Shown piece by piece: positions 33,440-42,246 of a stretch of 64,000 nt of DNA. Source of the DNA: Granulicoccus phenolivorans DSM 17626 = NBRC 107789 = JCM 15570 (lineage in GTDB: Bacteria; Actinomycetota; Actinomycetes; Propionibacteriales; Propionibacteriaceae); the NCBI RefSeq assembly GCF_000423085.1, contig NZ_AUHH01000008.1, forward strand, positions 1 to 64,000, in the 5' to 3' direction. A program made the position numbers and the translations under genes. The first letter of the stretch is position 1. Every line of letters starts with the position of its first letter. The notes beneath the pieces were generated by a model. The model searched no databases. It saw only the letters and a program-made list of their open reading frames with translations, and was not told where the DNA came from.

Positions 33440-34065
33440 CGGACCGCTCCCTCCGGCGCGCTCCGGAAGCCGACCGTGCTGCGGTCCTGCGGGCGATAGT
33501 CCTGGAAGGACGTCACGATCGTGTCGATGAAGCCGTACGCCCGGGCCTGCTCCGCGGTGTACCAGTGGTCGTGCAGCGAGTCCTCGAAGACCCGCTCCAG
33601 CGGCTGGCCGGTATCCGCGGCGATCAGGCCGAGCACGGTGTCGCGGGTGTGCCGCAGATCATCGGCCTGCAGCGCGATGTCGACGGCGGTGCCACCGATC
33701 CCGGCGGAGCCCTGGTGCATCAGGACGCGGGCGTTGGGCAGGGCCTTGCGTTTGCCCCGGGTACCGGCCGAGAGCAGGAACTGCCCGGCGCTGTAGGCAA
33801 TGCCGAGCACCAGGGTGGACACGTCGTTGGGGATGGTCCGCATCACGTCGCGGATCGCCAGCATGGCGGGCACCGAGCCGCCGGGCGAATGGATCCACAG
33901 GGCGATGTCGGCGTACGGATCATCGCCGGCCAGGGCGATCAGTTGGGTCGCGAGCAGGGTGCCGTTGTCGTCGTCGAGGGCGCCGTCCAGCACCAGGACG
34001 CGGCGCTCGTACAGTTCGCGTCGGACGAAGTCGGAGAACTGCGGGTTTGTGGTTTCGTCACTCAT
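33436..34065 (-). CDS. ClpP-like serine protease subunit
   Basis: 209 residues. Ser92 in GIAYSAG, His117 in VLMHQGS and Asp166 in LHDHWYTA give a complete triad, and IHSPGGSV is the normal oxyanion motif. A C-terminal tail of about 25 residues follows the fold. This is not the main chromosomal clpP pair, since no clpX is adjacent. ATG at 34065 is followed immediately by SDETTNPQFS, a ClpP-like flexible N-terminus. Confidence 0.88.
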   Translation of the reverse strand: MSDETTNPQFSDFVRRELYERRVLVLDGALDDDNGTLLATQLIALAGDDPYADIALWIHSPGGSVPAMLAIRDVMRTIPNDVSTLVLGIAYSAGQFLLSAGTRGKRKALPNARVLMHQGSAGIGGTAVDIALQADDLRHTRDTVLGLIAADTGQPLERVFEDSLHDHWYTAEQARAYGFIDTIVTSFQDYRPQDRSTVGFRSAPEGAVR

Positions 34066-34150
34066 GTTTCCATGGTTGTGCCGCACGCGGCCGGATCCCC
34101 CGATCTCCGCCGTCGGCAGATCTGCCCGCAGCAGCGAGGAAGGAACCGTC

Positions 34151-34516
34151 ATGGCTGAATGGTCCGAGCGGGAACTGCGCGCCCTCGGGAGTGCGTACGA
34201 GATCCGCGTCGCCGGTCGACGCAAGGACGGGTCGATCCGGACCCTGACCCCGGTGTGGCACGTGGTCGTTGCCGGGGCGCCCTACATCCGGTCGATGTAC
34301 GGCGCCGAGGGGCAGTGGTACAAGGGCATCGTGCACCACTTCGAGGGTGCCATCGAGTGGGACGGGACCGTGCACGAGGTCACCTTCGTCCGCGACGGCG
34401 CCCATGACGACGACATCGACACCGCGCTGTACGCCAAGTACGGCACCGGGTCCGCGACCCACGGCATCACCAACGCGACGGCCCGGTCCACGACACTGCG
34501 GATCGAGCCCCGCTGA
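34151..34516 (+). CDS. DUF2255-like protein
   Basis: 121 residues behind GAGGAAGGAACC. The pattern RRKDGSIRTLTPVWHVVVAG, YIRSMYGAEGQWYKGI and DIDTALYAKYG resembles the DUF2255 family, a small split-barrel-like fold possibly binding flavin or F420. The biochemical role is unknown. It diverges from the clpP pair. Confidence 0.75.
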   Translation: MAEWSERELRALGSAYEIRVAGRRKDGSIRTLTPVWHVVVAGAPYIRSMYGAEGQWYKGIVHHFEGAIEWDGTVHEVTFVRDGAHDDDIDTALYAKYGTGSATHGITNATARSTTLRIEPR

Positions 34517-34544
34517 GGTCGGATCGATGTGAGAAGCTGCGTCG

Positions 34545-35420
34545 GTGCTGACCGACGACATGATTCCCGACTGGTTGCAACGCCTCGGCGTCCCGGGGAT
34601 CGTTGATCTCCATGTCCATTTCATGCCGGACCGGGTGCAACAGAAGGTGTGGGGATTCTTCGATCGCGTCGCCGAGACCGGCGCCGCGCCCTGGCCGGTG
34701 ACCTACCGGTTCAGCGATCAGGAACGGGTGGAGATCCTGCGTCGCCTCGGGGTCCGGGCGTTCACGACGCTGAACTATGCCCATCGCGCGGGCATGGCCG
34801 GGTGGCTGAACGACTATTCCCGCGAGCTGGCCGCCACCTACCCCGCCGTGATCAGCTCGGGCACGTTCTTCCCCGAGCCGGAGGTCGAACAGGTGGTCGC
34901 CGACGCGCTGGCCGGCGGCGTACGCGTGTTCAAGGTGCACATCCAGGTCGGCAACTTCTCCCCCGTCGACGACCGACTCACCCCCGCGTGGCAGCAGATC
35001 GCGGCGGCCGGGACGCCGGTGGTGATCCATTGCGGGAACGGGCCGCATCGCGGCGAGCACACCGGGATCGGCCCGATCCGGGAACTGGTCGAGCGGTATC
35101 CCGAGCTCGTGCTGGTGATCGCGCACGGCGGGCTGCCCGACTACGCCGAGTTCGCCGAGCTCGCCCAGCAGCATCCGAACGTCTATCTGGACACCACCAT
35201 GGTGGGCACCAGCTACATGGAGCAGCTCGCGCCGATCCCGCCGGACTACCCCGAGACGATGGCGCGGTTGGCGGGCAAGGTCGTCCTGGGCACCGATTTT
35301 CCGACGATCCCGTACGCCTACGCCCACCAGCTCGAGGTCCTGGCCAACTGGGGACTCGGCGACGCCTGGCTGGCCGACGTGCTCTGGCACACGCCGCGGC
35401 GACTGCTCGGGGACGCGTGA
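34545..35420 (+). CDS. Amidohydrolase-family metal-dependent hydrolase
   Basis: 291 residues from GTG 34545. DLHVHFMPDR gives the first two metal histidines (His23, His25); VVIHCGNGPHRG, LVIAHGGLPDYAEF and VLGTDFPTIPY supply the rest of the site. The layout is that of the ACMSD/gamma-resorcylate-decarboxylase group, so it could be a decarboxylase as well as a hydrolase. It stands alone. Confidence 0.85.
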   Translation: MLTDDMIPDWLQRLGVPGIVDLHVHFMPDRVQQKVWGFFDRVAETGAAPWPVTYRFSDQERVEILRRLGVRAFTTLNYAHRAGMAGWLNDYSRELAATYPAVISSGTFFPEPEVEQVVADALAGGVRVFKVHIQVGNFSPVDDRLTPAWQQIAAAGTPVVIHCGNGPHRGEHTGIGPIRELVERYPELVLVIAHGGLPDYAEFAELAQQHPNVYLDTTMVGTSYMEQLAPIPPDYPETMARLAGKVVLGTDFPTIPYAYAHQLEVLANWGLGDAWLADVLWHTPRRLLGDA

Positions 35421-35550
35421 CCTTTTCCGGTGCCCAATGAGGAACCCGAAAGTCTGAGCAGCCACCCGTTCCCCTGATCTTTCGCACAGCTGCATACTGA
35501 TCAGTAGCGTCGAGGGGATTCGGCGTCCACGGCGATCAAACGGAGATCCG

Positions 35551-37299
35551 ATGAGCACTGTCACCCCCGTTCCCACACCGTCGGATCGGCCGGGCCCGGC
35601 CGGCTCCGGCTTCCCGACCCTGGACTCCGCAATTCAGGTGGTGCGTGCCGGATCGGCCGCGTGGGGCGCGCTGTCGGCCGCGGAGCGGGCCGCCGTGCTC
35701 GCCGAGGTGCATCAGTCGATGGTCGAGGTGGCCGACAGTTGGGCCCGGACCGCGTGCGAGATCAAGGGCATCCCGTTCGCCGGCCCGTACGCAGGGGAGG
35801 AATGGATGTCCGGCCCGTACGCCGCGCTCGCCGGCACGGGCGCGCTGGCCGCAACTCTCGCCGACCTCGCCGCCGGACGGAGCCCGTTGCACGACGCGAC
35901 GATCACCCCCGCCCCCGGCGACCGCTCCCGGATTCGGGTTCTCCCCCACGATCGGCGAGAAGCGATCCTGATGCACGGGTTCTCCGCCGAGGTGTGGACC
36001 CTGCCGCACGTCACCGCGGAGCAGGCGCGGGAGCGGGCCGGGCTCGGGATCGCCGCCGGCTACCCGCAACCCGGGGTCGGGATCGTGCTCGGCGCGGGAA
36101 ACATCACCTCCATCGCTCCGCTGGATGTGCTGTACGAGCTGGTCGCGTACGGGCGTGGCGTTGTGCTGAAGGTCAATCCGATTCTCGCCGGGATGATGAC
36201 CGTGCTCAGCCAGGCACTGTCGCCGCTGATCCGCGACGGCTATCTTCGGATCGTGCAGGGCGGTGCCGCGGAGGGTGCGTACCTGACCTCGCATCCGGAC
36301 ATCGATCACGTGCACATCACCGGCAGCGCGGCCACCCACGACGCGATCGTGTGGGGCACCGGGGCGGACGCCGCCCGACGCAGGGCGGCCGGGACGCCGC
36401 GACTGACCGTGCCGATCTCCAGCGAACTGGGCGGGGTGTCCCCGGTCATCGTGGTCCCGGGCCGCTGGTCCCCGGCCGATCTGCGCTTCCAGGCCGAACA
36501 CATCGCGACCATGCGGCTGCACAACGCCGGCCACAACTGCATCGCCGGACAGGTGGTGATCCTCAGCTCCGACTGGGAGCAGCGCGACGCGTTCCTCACC
36601 GAGCTGCGCGACGTGCTGCGCCGCGTCCCCGCCCGGGCGTCCTGGTATCCCGGGAGCGCCGCGCGGGTCACCGCGGCCGGCGAACGGCCCAGCGCCGAGA
36701 GCTTCGGTGACGGCCGGCGGGTGCTGGTGACACCCGAGACAGCCGAGGAGCAGGACTGGCTGGAGAACACCGAACTGTTCGCCGCCGTGCTCGGCGTGGT
36801 CGAACTCCCCGGCACCGGCGACGCGTTCGTGCAGACCGCGATCGACCACGCGAACGAGCATCTGGCCGGCACCCTCGGCGCGAACATCCTCATCGACCCG
36901 CAGACCCAACGCAGCATCGGGCCGGCCCGGTTCGACGACCTGCTCGCCGACCTGCGCTACGGCACGATCGGGGTGAACGTGTGGACCGGGTTCGGGTTCC
37001 TCGCCGCCCGGGCCCCGTGGGGCGCGTTCCCCGGCCACACCCTGACCGATGTCGGCAGCGGCACCGGGGTGGTGCACAACGCGCTGCTGATCGACGACGT
37101 GGAACGCAGCGTGGTGCGCGGACCGTTCCGCCCCTTCCCGCGCTCGGTGCTGGGCGGGGAGTTCTCGCTGTTCCCGAAGCCGCCGTGGTTCATGACCGTG
37201 CGTACCGCCCCGGTGACCAGCCGTCGCCTGACCGGGTTCGCCGCGCACCCCTCGTGGGGGAAGCTGCCCGCCATTTTCGCCTCGGCCTTCCGTGGCTGA
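35551..37299 (+). CDS. Aldehyde-dehydrogenase-superfamily protein, long form
   Basis: 582 residues, about 80-100 longer than classical members. Lys207 in VVLKVNP, the ITGSA motif at 256, Glu292 in ISSELGGVSPV and Cys330 in NAGHNCIAGQV are in the positions of the catalytic and NAD-binding residues, so it is probably active. The head (about 40 residues) and a tail with a basic, proline-rich segment are extra. I cannot name the aldehyde. No close partner gene is adjacent. Confidence 0.82.
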   Translation: MSTVTPVPTPSDRPGPAGSGFPTLDSAIQVVRAGSAAWGALSAAERAAVLAEVHQSMVEVADSWARTACEIKGIPFAGPYAGEEWMSGPYAALAGTGALAATLADLAAGRSPLHDATITPAPGDRSRIRVLPHDRREAILMHGFSAEVWTLPHVTAEQARERAGLGIAAGYPQPGVGIVLGAGNITSIAPLDVLYELVAYGRGVVLKVNPILAGMMTVLSQALSPLIRDGYLRIVQGGAAEGAYLTSHPDIDHVHITGSAATHDAIVWGTGADAARRRAAGTPRLTVPISSELGGVSPVIVVPGRWSPADLRFQAEHIATMRLHNAGHNCIAGQVVILSSDWEQRDAFLTELRDVLRRVPARASWYPGSAARVTAAGERPSAESFGDGRRVLVTPETAEEQDWLENTELFAAVLGVVELPGTGDAFVQTAIDHANEHLAGTLGANILIDPQTQRSIGPARFDDLLADLRYGTIGVNVWTGFGFLAARAPWGAFPGHTLTDVGSGTGVVHNALLIDDVERSVVRGPFRPFPRSVLGGEFSLFPKPPWFMTVRTAPVTSRRLTGFAAHPSWGKLPAIFASAFRG

Positions 37300-37490
37300 C
37301 CACTTCCCTCAACCTGCGCTCGGGGTGAACCAGATCGGTGGACTCAGCCCTGGCGCCGATGTGGAACGCGACCATCCCCCGGCTCCGAGCCCGAGCCACC
37401 GTCCGATCACGCCTGCGCGGTGGATGCGGCGATCACCGACTGGCTGACCCTAAGGCCGACAGCGTCCTGACCGTACCTTGCGGTTGGCGG

Positions 37491-37793
37491 TCATTGGGGT
37501 CGAGGAGCATCCAGCGCCAGATCGCCGGACCAGTAGACCGCCGGGGCCGGACCCAGTTCTCGTGCCAATCGGCGAGCCAGGACCCAGCCCTGAAGGACGT
37601 AGTCTCGGGGGATCCGGTCCCCTCTGATCGGGTTGTAGTCAAGATGGAGGAAGGCGTCCTCCCAATCGTGCATGGCCGCCTTCAACTCCGGACTTACCGG
37701 AAGCTCCTCGGGATCGACCTCGCCCCTGCCGTGTTCACTGGTCCACGTGAAGGGCGAGTATCCCCAGCGCACCCATATGCGGATCGATTCCAT
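37491..37793 (-). CDS. Hypothetical protein, actinobacterial
   Basis: 100 residues with a well-formed soluble composition (SIRIWVRWGYSPFTWTSEHG, then DPEELPVSPELKAAMHDWED). I recognise no domain. ATG at 37793 has a GGGGGACAGG stretch upstream. An upstream continuation of the frame runs through the tRNA and is not real. Confidence 0.55.
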   Translation of the reverse strand: MESIRIWVRWGYSPFTWTSEHGRGEVDPEELPVSPELKAAMHDWEDAFLHLDYNPIRGDRIPRDYVLQGWVLARRLARELGPAPAVYWSGDLALDAPRPQ

Positions 37794-37909
37794 GCCTGTC
37801 CCCCGCTCGCCCACCGGCAACTGACAGCATTGTGTAGCAGTTTGTGTAGACGCGGGGCCGACGCCCTGCTGGCCTCCGCATGCATGTGCGGCCTGGCCAG
37901 GGGTTTTAG

Positions 37910-37985
37910 TGGTGGAGCATAGGGGATTCGAACCCCTGACCTCTTCCATGCCATGGAAGCGCGCTACCAACTGCGCCAATGCCCC
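37910..37985 (-). tRNA. tRNA-Ala (anticodon GGC), CCA encoded
   Basis: Read on the minus strand, the acceptor stem is GGGGCAT paired with ATGCTCC (including G3-U70, the alanine identity pair), the D-arm is GCGC AGTTGGTA GCGC, the anticodon arm CTTCC ATGGCAT GGAAG with anticodon GGC, and the T-arm AGGGG TTCGAAT CCCCT. The end ACCA is encoded. Confidence 0.95.
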
Positions 37986-38083
37986 GAGTGGGAGTGCCTC
38001 GGGCGTTTCCGACCCGTTCAGGCAACTAGAGAACCATAGCGCGGATTCCGCGCCGGTGCCAAATCGAGCCGCCCCGGCGTGTC

Positions 38084-38695
38084 TCAGGCGTCCGCGCCGA
38101 GGTTGTACGCCGTGATCCGCCACCCCTTCGCCAGGTCACGGTCGAGCACCAACCACTTGCAATTCTCCAACGGGCCGAGCCAGCCGGCCGGGTGCAACGG
38201 CGCTCCGACCAACTGGAAGGCCCCGATCCGGGCCGCCGCACCGTGCATCACCACCGCGACCACCGCCCCCTCGGACGCCTGCTCGGCAATGTCGGTCAGC
38301 GCCTGCGCGACCCGCTCGGCGGTCTGCAGCAACGACTCCCCGTTCCCACCGCGGATCTGATCGATCGATTCGGGATTCAGGTGGTGCGGATACTTCGCCA
38401 GGATCTCGGCCTTGGTCAGGCCCTCCCAGTCCCCCATCGAGATTTCCCGCAGCCGCGGGTCGGTGCGTACGCCCAACCCGGTCAGGCCGGTCAACTCCGC
38501 CGCGGTCCGGGTGGCCCGTTTCAGGTCCGAGGACCAGATCTCGTTCGGCTTGTACTCCGCCACCCCGGGCGCGGCCGCGATCGCCTGGGAGATCCCGGTC
38601 TCGTTCAGTTCGACATCGGTCTGCCCCTGCCAGCGGCCCTGCAGATTCCAGTCGGTCTGCCCGTGCCGCCACACAACCAGCCGGCCGGCGGTCAT
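38084..38695 (-). CDS. Histidine phosphatase (phosphoglycerate-mutase-like)
   Basis: 203 residues. The phosphohistidine motif is VWRHGQTDWN, the second histidine lies in VMHGAAARI, and SSDLKRATRTAA and GDWEGLTKAEI are typical of the branch that often follows rsfS in actinobacteria, some of which are glucosyl-3-phosphoglycerate phosphatases. Its ATG overlaps the rsfS stop by ATGA. Confidence 0.88.
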   Translation of the reverse strand: MTAGRLVVWRHGQTDWNLQGRWQGQTDVELNETGISQAIAAAPGVAEYKPNEIWSSDLKRATRTAAELTGLTGLGVRTDPRLREISMGDWEGLTKAEILAKYPHHLNPESIDQIRGGNGESLLQTAERVAQALTDIAEQASEGAVVAVVMHGAAARIGAFQLVGAPLHPAGWLGPLENCKWLVLDRDLAKGWRITAYNLGADA

Positions 38696-39114
38696 GCCCC
38701 GGCCCTGCCCTCGAGCTCTGCCGCGGGGGCGTGCTCGGGCATCGGGACCTCCTCGGTCATCCCCAGCTCGATCCGCGGAGTGTCCTTCCACAGCCGCTCC
38801 AGGGCGTAGAAGCCGCGCTCCTCCTCGTGCTGGATGTGCACCACGAGGTCGATGTAGTCCAGCAGCACCCACCGATTCTCCCGGTCGCCCTCGCGACGTA
38901 CCGGCTTGACCTGGCACTGCTCGCGCAGCTGGAGCTCGATCTCATCCACGATCGCCGAGACCTGGCGCTCATTGCTCGCCGAGACCAGCAGGAACACGTC
39001 GGTGATCGCCAGTTGCTCGGATACATCGTGCGCGATCAGCTTCTTGCCCAGCTTGTTCTCGGCGGCCTCGGCCGCCACCTTGGTCAGGGTGATCGCTTGT
39101 TCAGTTGCCGCCAT
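38692..39114 (-). CDS. rsfS: Ribosome silencing factor RsfS
   Basis: 140 residues. The Iojap-family core is clear: KLIAHDVSEQLAITDVFLLV, ASNERQVSAIVDEIE and RWVLLDYIDLVVHIQHEEER. It binds L14 and blocks subunit joining in nutrient-poor conditions. A Glu/Ala-rich C-terminal tail of about 20 residues is extra. It lies downstream of nadD in the usual actinobacterial order. Confidence 0.95.
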   Translation of the reverse strand: MAATEQAITLTKVAAEAAENKLGKKLIAHDVSEQLAITDVFLLVSASNERQVSAIVDEIELQLREQCQVKPVRREGDRENRWVLLDYIDLVVHIQHEEERGFYALERLWKDTPRIELGMTEEVPMPEHAPAAELEGRAGA

Positions 39115-39156
39115 GGAGTCCTCTCGAGGGGTTCGCCCGTACTGTGGTCATCGCCG

Positions 39157-39810
39157 TCATTCACCGTCCTGATAGAGCCCGCGTTTGGCGATGTACTGCA
39201 CGATGCCATCGGGCACCAGATACCAGATCGGCTCCCCGACGTGCACCCGCTGCCGACAGTCGGTCGAGGAGATCGCCATCGCCGGAATCTCCAGCAGGGT
39301 CACCTTGTCCGCGGGCAGATGATCGACCGCGGGCGACTCCAACTCCACCCCGGGCCGGGACACCCCGACGAAGTGCGCCAGGTCGAACAGTTCGTCGGCC
39401 CCGCGCCAGGTGAGGATCTGCGCCAGGGCGTCGGCGCCGGTGATGAAGTACAGGTCCACATCCGGGCCCCGCTGGGCCTGCAGGTCCTTCAGGGTATCCA
39501 CGGTGAAGGTGTCCCCGGGGCGCACGATATCGACCCGGGACGTGGTGAACCGGGGATTCGAGGCGGTCGCAATGACCGTCATCAGATACCGGTCCTCCGC
39601 TCCGGAGACCTCGCGGTTCTTCTTCTGCCACGGTACGCCGGTGGGCACGAACACGACCTCGTCCAGGGCGAACTTCGAGGCCACCTCGGAGGCGGCCACC
39701 AAGTGCCCATGATGGATCGGATCGAACGTGCCGCCCATCACCCCGAGGCGATACCGTCGGTTCTCGCCCTTGGGTCGGGCAAGACCCAGTTCACTCACGC
39801 GCGGTGTCAC
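39157..39810 (-). CDS. nadD: Nicotinate-nucleotide adenylyltransferase
   Basis: 217 residues. [15 protein letters not shown] gives the GxFxPxHxGH nucleotidyltransferase motif, and ISSTDCRQR is the ISSTxIR-like signature (Ile to Cys). It makes deamido-NAD from nicotinate mononucleotide and ATP. The GTG at 39810 gives a 20-residue head before the fold; a shorter start is possible. Confidence 0.93.
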   Translation of the reverse strand: MTPRVSELGLARPKGENRRYRLGVMGGTFDPIHHGHLVAASEVASKFALDEVVFVPTGVPWQKKNREVSGAEDRYLMTVIATASNPRFTTSRVDIVRPGDTFTVDTLKDLQAQRGPDVDLYFITGADALAQILTWRGADELFDLAHFVGVSRPGVELESPAVDHLPADKVTLLEIPAMAISSTDCRQRVHVGEPIWYLVPDGIVQYIAKRGLYQDGE

Positions 39811-39828
39811 TCACCGTCGCCGCACCGT

Positions 39829-39981
39829 TCAGTTGCGCGGCCGGCTGTGGCCGGCGGCCCGGGTGATCCCGAGCGCGATCAACAGGCCCAGCAGGGCGAT
39901 CACGAAGAAGCCCCAGTTCGGGATCGGCAACGGATTCACGATCTCGTGGCCGGCCGCGAGGGTCACCAGAAAAGCAGACAT
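39829..39981 (-). CDS. Small single-span membrane protein
   Basis: 50 residues: a short head (MSAFLVTLAAGHEIVNPLPI), then one hydrophobic helix (FFVIALLGLLIALGI) and a basic tail (HSRPRN). It fills the gap between proA and nadD on the same strand; GGTGCC rather than a strong binding site precedes it. Short proteins of this form are common next to nadD in actinobacteria. The function is unknown. Confidence 0.65.
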   Translation of the reverse strand: MSAFLVTLAAGHEIVNPLPIPNWGFFVIALLGLLIALGITRAAGHSRPRN

Positions 39982-39999
39982 AGCAGGCACCTTATCGGG

Positions 40000-41247
40000 T
40001 CAGGCCCGGGTCTGCCCTGTTCCGACCACAACGTATTTCGTCGAAGTCATCTCCGGCAGGCCCATCGGTCCGCGCGCATGCAATTTCTGGGTCGAAATCC
40101 CGATCTCGGCCCCGAATCCGAACTCCCCGCCGTCGACGAATCGGCTGGACGCGTTGACCAGCACCGCCGCGGCGTCCACCTCGTGCACCCAGCGATGCTG
40201 CGCGGTCGCATCATTGCTGACGATCATCTCCGAATGCCCCGTGCTGTACCGCCGCACATGGGCCAGCGCCTCGTCGATCGAGCCGACCACCTTCGCCGAC
40301 AGGTCCAGCGACAACCACTCCGCCTCGAAGTCGGCCTCGGTCGCCGCCACCGCACCCGGCGACAGCTCCAGCACCCGGGCGTCCCCGTGCAGTTGTACGC
40401 CGGCCCCGCCCAGCACCTCGCCCGCCCGGGCGAAGAACGCCTCGGCCACCTGCTCGTGCACCAGCAGCGTCTCGACCGCGTTGCACACCGACGGCCGCTG
40501 CGTCTTGGCATTCAACGCGATCGTCACCGCCATGTCGAGGTCGGCGGCCGCATCGACGTACAGGTGACAGTTCCCGGTCCCGGTCTCGATCACCGGCACC
40601 TTGGAGTTCTCCACCACGGCATTGATCAGGCCGGCGCCGCCACGCGGGATCAGCACATCGACCTGCCCGCGCGCCCCCATCAGTTCGGTGGTGACCTCCC
40701 GGCCCCCTTCGACCAGTTGCACCGACTCCCGCGGCAGCCCCGCCGCGGCCAGCCCGTCCTGCAGCGCCGCGGTGATCGCCCGATTCGAGTTCACCGCCGA
40801 GGAGGACCCGCGCAGCAGTACCGCGTTGCCCGCCTTCAGGCAGATCCCGGCGGCATCGGCGGTGACGTTGGGTCGGGCCTCGTAGATCATCCCGATCACG
40901 CCGAAGGGGACCCGCACCTGGCGTACCTCCACGCCGTTGGGATTGGTCCACCCCCGGACCACGTCCCCGACCGGATCGGGCAGCCCGGCCAGGTCCCGCA
41001 GCCCGGTCGCCATCTGGCCCAGCCGGACCGGCGACAGCCGCAGCCGGTCCAGCAGGGACGCCGGGGTCCCGGCCCCCTCGGCGGTCGCGATATCGGCCCC
41101 GTTCGCGGCCAGAATCGGTTCCTCGGCGGCGAGCAGCGCATCGGCCATCGCGTGCAGTGCCGCATCCTTGGCGGCGCGGTGGGTCACCGCGAGAACGCGC
41201 GCGGCCTCCCGCGCGGACAGGCACTGGGCGGCAAGCTGATCATTCAT
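40000..41247 (-). CDS. proA: Gamma-glutamyl phosphate reductase
   Basis: 415 residues. The ALDH-like fold has IYEARPNVTADAAGICLKAG, RGGAGLINAVVENSKVPVIE and the catalytic cysteine in TQRPSVCNAVETLLVH. It reduces gamma-glutamyl phosphate in proline synthesis, downstream of proB. ATG at 41247 gives the normal family length. A divergently transcribed hydrolase gene separates it from proB. Confidence 0.96.
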   Translation of the reverse strand: MNDQLAAQCLSAREAARVLAVTHRAAKDAALHAMADALLAAEEPILAANGADIATAEGAGTPASLLDRLRLSPVRLGQMATGLRDLAGLPDPVGDVVRGWTNPNGVEVRQVRVPFGVIGMIYEARPNVTADAAGICLKAGNAVLLRGSSSAVNSNRAITAALQDGLAAAGLPRESVQLVEGGREVTTELMGARGQVDVLIPRGGAGLINAVVENSKVPVIETGTGNCHLYVDAAADLDMAVTIALNAKTQRPSVCNAVETLLVHEQVAEAFFARAGEVLGGAGVQLHGDARVLELSPGAVAATEADFEAEWLSLDLSAKVVGSIDEALAHVRRYSTGHSEMIVSNDATAQHRWVHEVDAAAVLVNASSRFVDGGEFGFGAEIGISTQKLHARGPMGLPEMTSTKYVVVGTGQTRA

Positions 41248-41354
41248 GCCCCACAGATTACCGGGGAGCGCCTGACACGCTTTGCCCCCGGGGAGACAAT
41301 GGAACAGAGGTCGGCACGAAGGACAGCCACACCGCAGAGGAGGACGCACCGACG

Positions 41355-42239
41355 ATGAGCACACTGATTCAGCAGTATCCAGGACCGGACACGCTTCCGG
41401 TCCGGATGACCGAGACGGTCATCGACCACACCCGACTGCACGTGGCCGTGATCGAACCCGACGGACCCCGCTCCGGTGCCCCACCGCTGATCGCCACCCT
41501 CGGCATCATGGCCGAACTCAATGACTTCGAGGTCGCCCGCTATCGCTACCTCGCCTCGCTGCAGCGCCGCCCGGTCCTGGTCCTCGACACCCCCGGCTGG
41601 CTCGCGTCCCAGGGCCAGTCCACTCGGTCCTGGTCCAGCCTGCGCCGCGGTTCCTTCGCCAAGGTCGCCGACGACATGTACGCCGCGCTGAAGCAGGCGG
41701 CCCCGGAGTTCCTCGACGAGCCGGTCAGCGTGATCGGCTATTCGATGGGCTGTTCCTCCGGCTCCGCCCTCGCCTGGCGGCTGGCCAAGGCCGCGATCCC
41801 GGTCCGCGCGGTCACCCTGGTCGAGCCGGTGGCGATCGAGAAGACCGATGTGATCCGGCTGGGCGTACGCAACGGCCGGGAGAATCTGCGTCTGGGCCGA
41901 CACCTGGCCGACAACGCCGACCTGGTCGACGTGCCCCGGTCCGAGCCGACCGTGGTCAGCGATCCCGCCGCCTGGACGACCCTGGCGCACCTGGTCTGGG
42001 CACTGTCGCGGGCGGAGATGCCGCACGTGCTGGGCAAGTTGACCGCACTGAACCACCCGGCGTACACCCTGATCCACGGCGGTTCCTCCCGCCTCGCGCC
42101 GGCCGGTGCGGTGACCCGGCTCGCCGAGCATCTGCGCAAGGGCGGCAGCCCGGTCCAGGTGGTCACGGTGCCGAAGGGCCGGCACGGGCTGTGGCAGTCG
42201 TTCCCGGTGGTGGAGACGCTGAGCCCGTTCATCGGCTGA
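41355..42239 (+). CDS. Alpha/beta-hydrolase
   Basis: 294 residues. The nucleophile elbow GYSMGCSSGS, an early LGIMAELNDFEVARYRYLAS segment and a C-terminal histidine in PKGRHGLWQSFP support a serine hydrolase. No signal peptide or lid helix is evident. It lies on the plus strand between the minus-strand genes proA and proB, so it is an insertion in the otherwise standard block. The substrate is unknown. Confidence 0.82.
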   Translation: MSTLIQQYPGPDTLPVRMTETVIDHTRLHVAVIEPDGPRSGAPPLIATLGIMAELNDFEVARYRYLASLQRRPVLVLDTPGWLASQGQSTRSWSSLRRGSFAKVADDMYAALKQAAPEFLDEPVSVIGYSMGCSSGSALAWRLAKAAIPVRAVTLVEPVAIEKTDVIRLGVRNGRENLRLGRHLADNADLVDVPRSEPTVVSDPAAWTTLAHLVWALSRAEMPHVLGKLTALNHPAYTLIHGGSSRLAPAGAVTRLAEHLRKGGSPVQVVTVPKGRHGLWQSFPVVETLSPFIG

Positions 42240-42246
42240 GGGCCGA

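Noticed and set aside
34066-34224. Longer N-terminus for the active ClpP-like protein, starting at 34224
   Set aside because: The extra 53 residues run through the promoter region of the divergent DUF2255-like gene, have a basic low-complexity composition and are not part of the ClpP fold.
37794-38123. N-terminal extension of the hypothetical protein at 37491
   Set aside because: The frame crosses the tRNA-Ala gene, so it cannot be coding there.
38731-41358. Long plus-strand open frame across rsfS, nadD and proA
   Set aside because: It lies antisense to three recognisable housekeeping proteins and resembles nothing.
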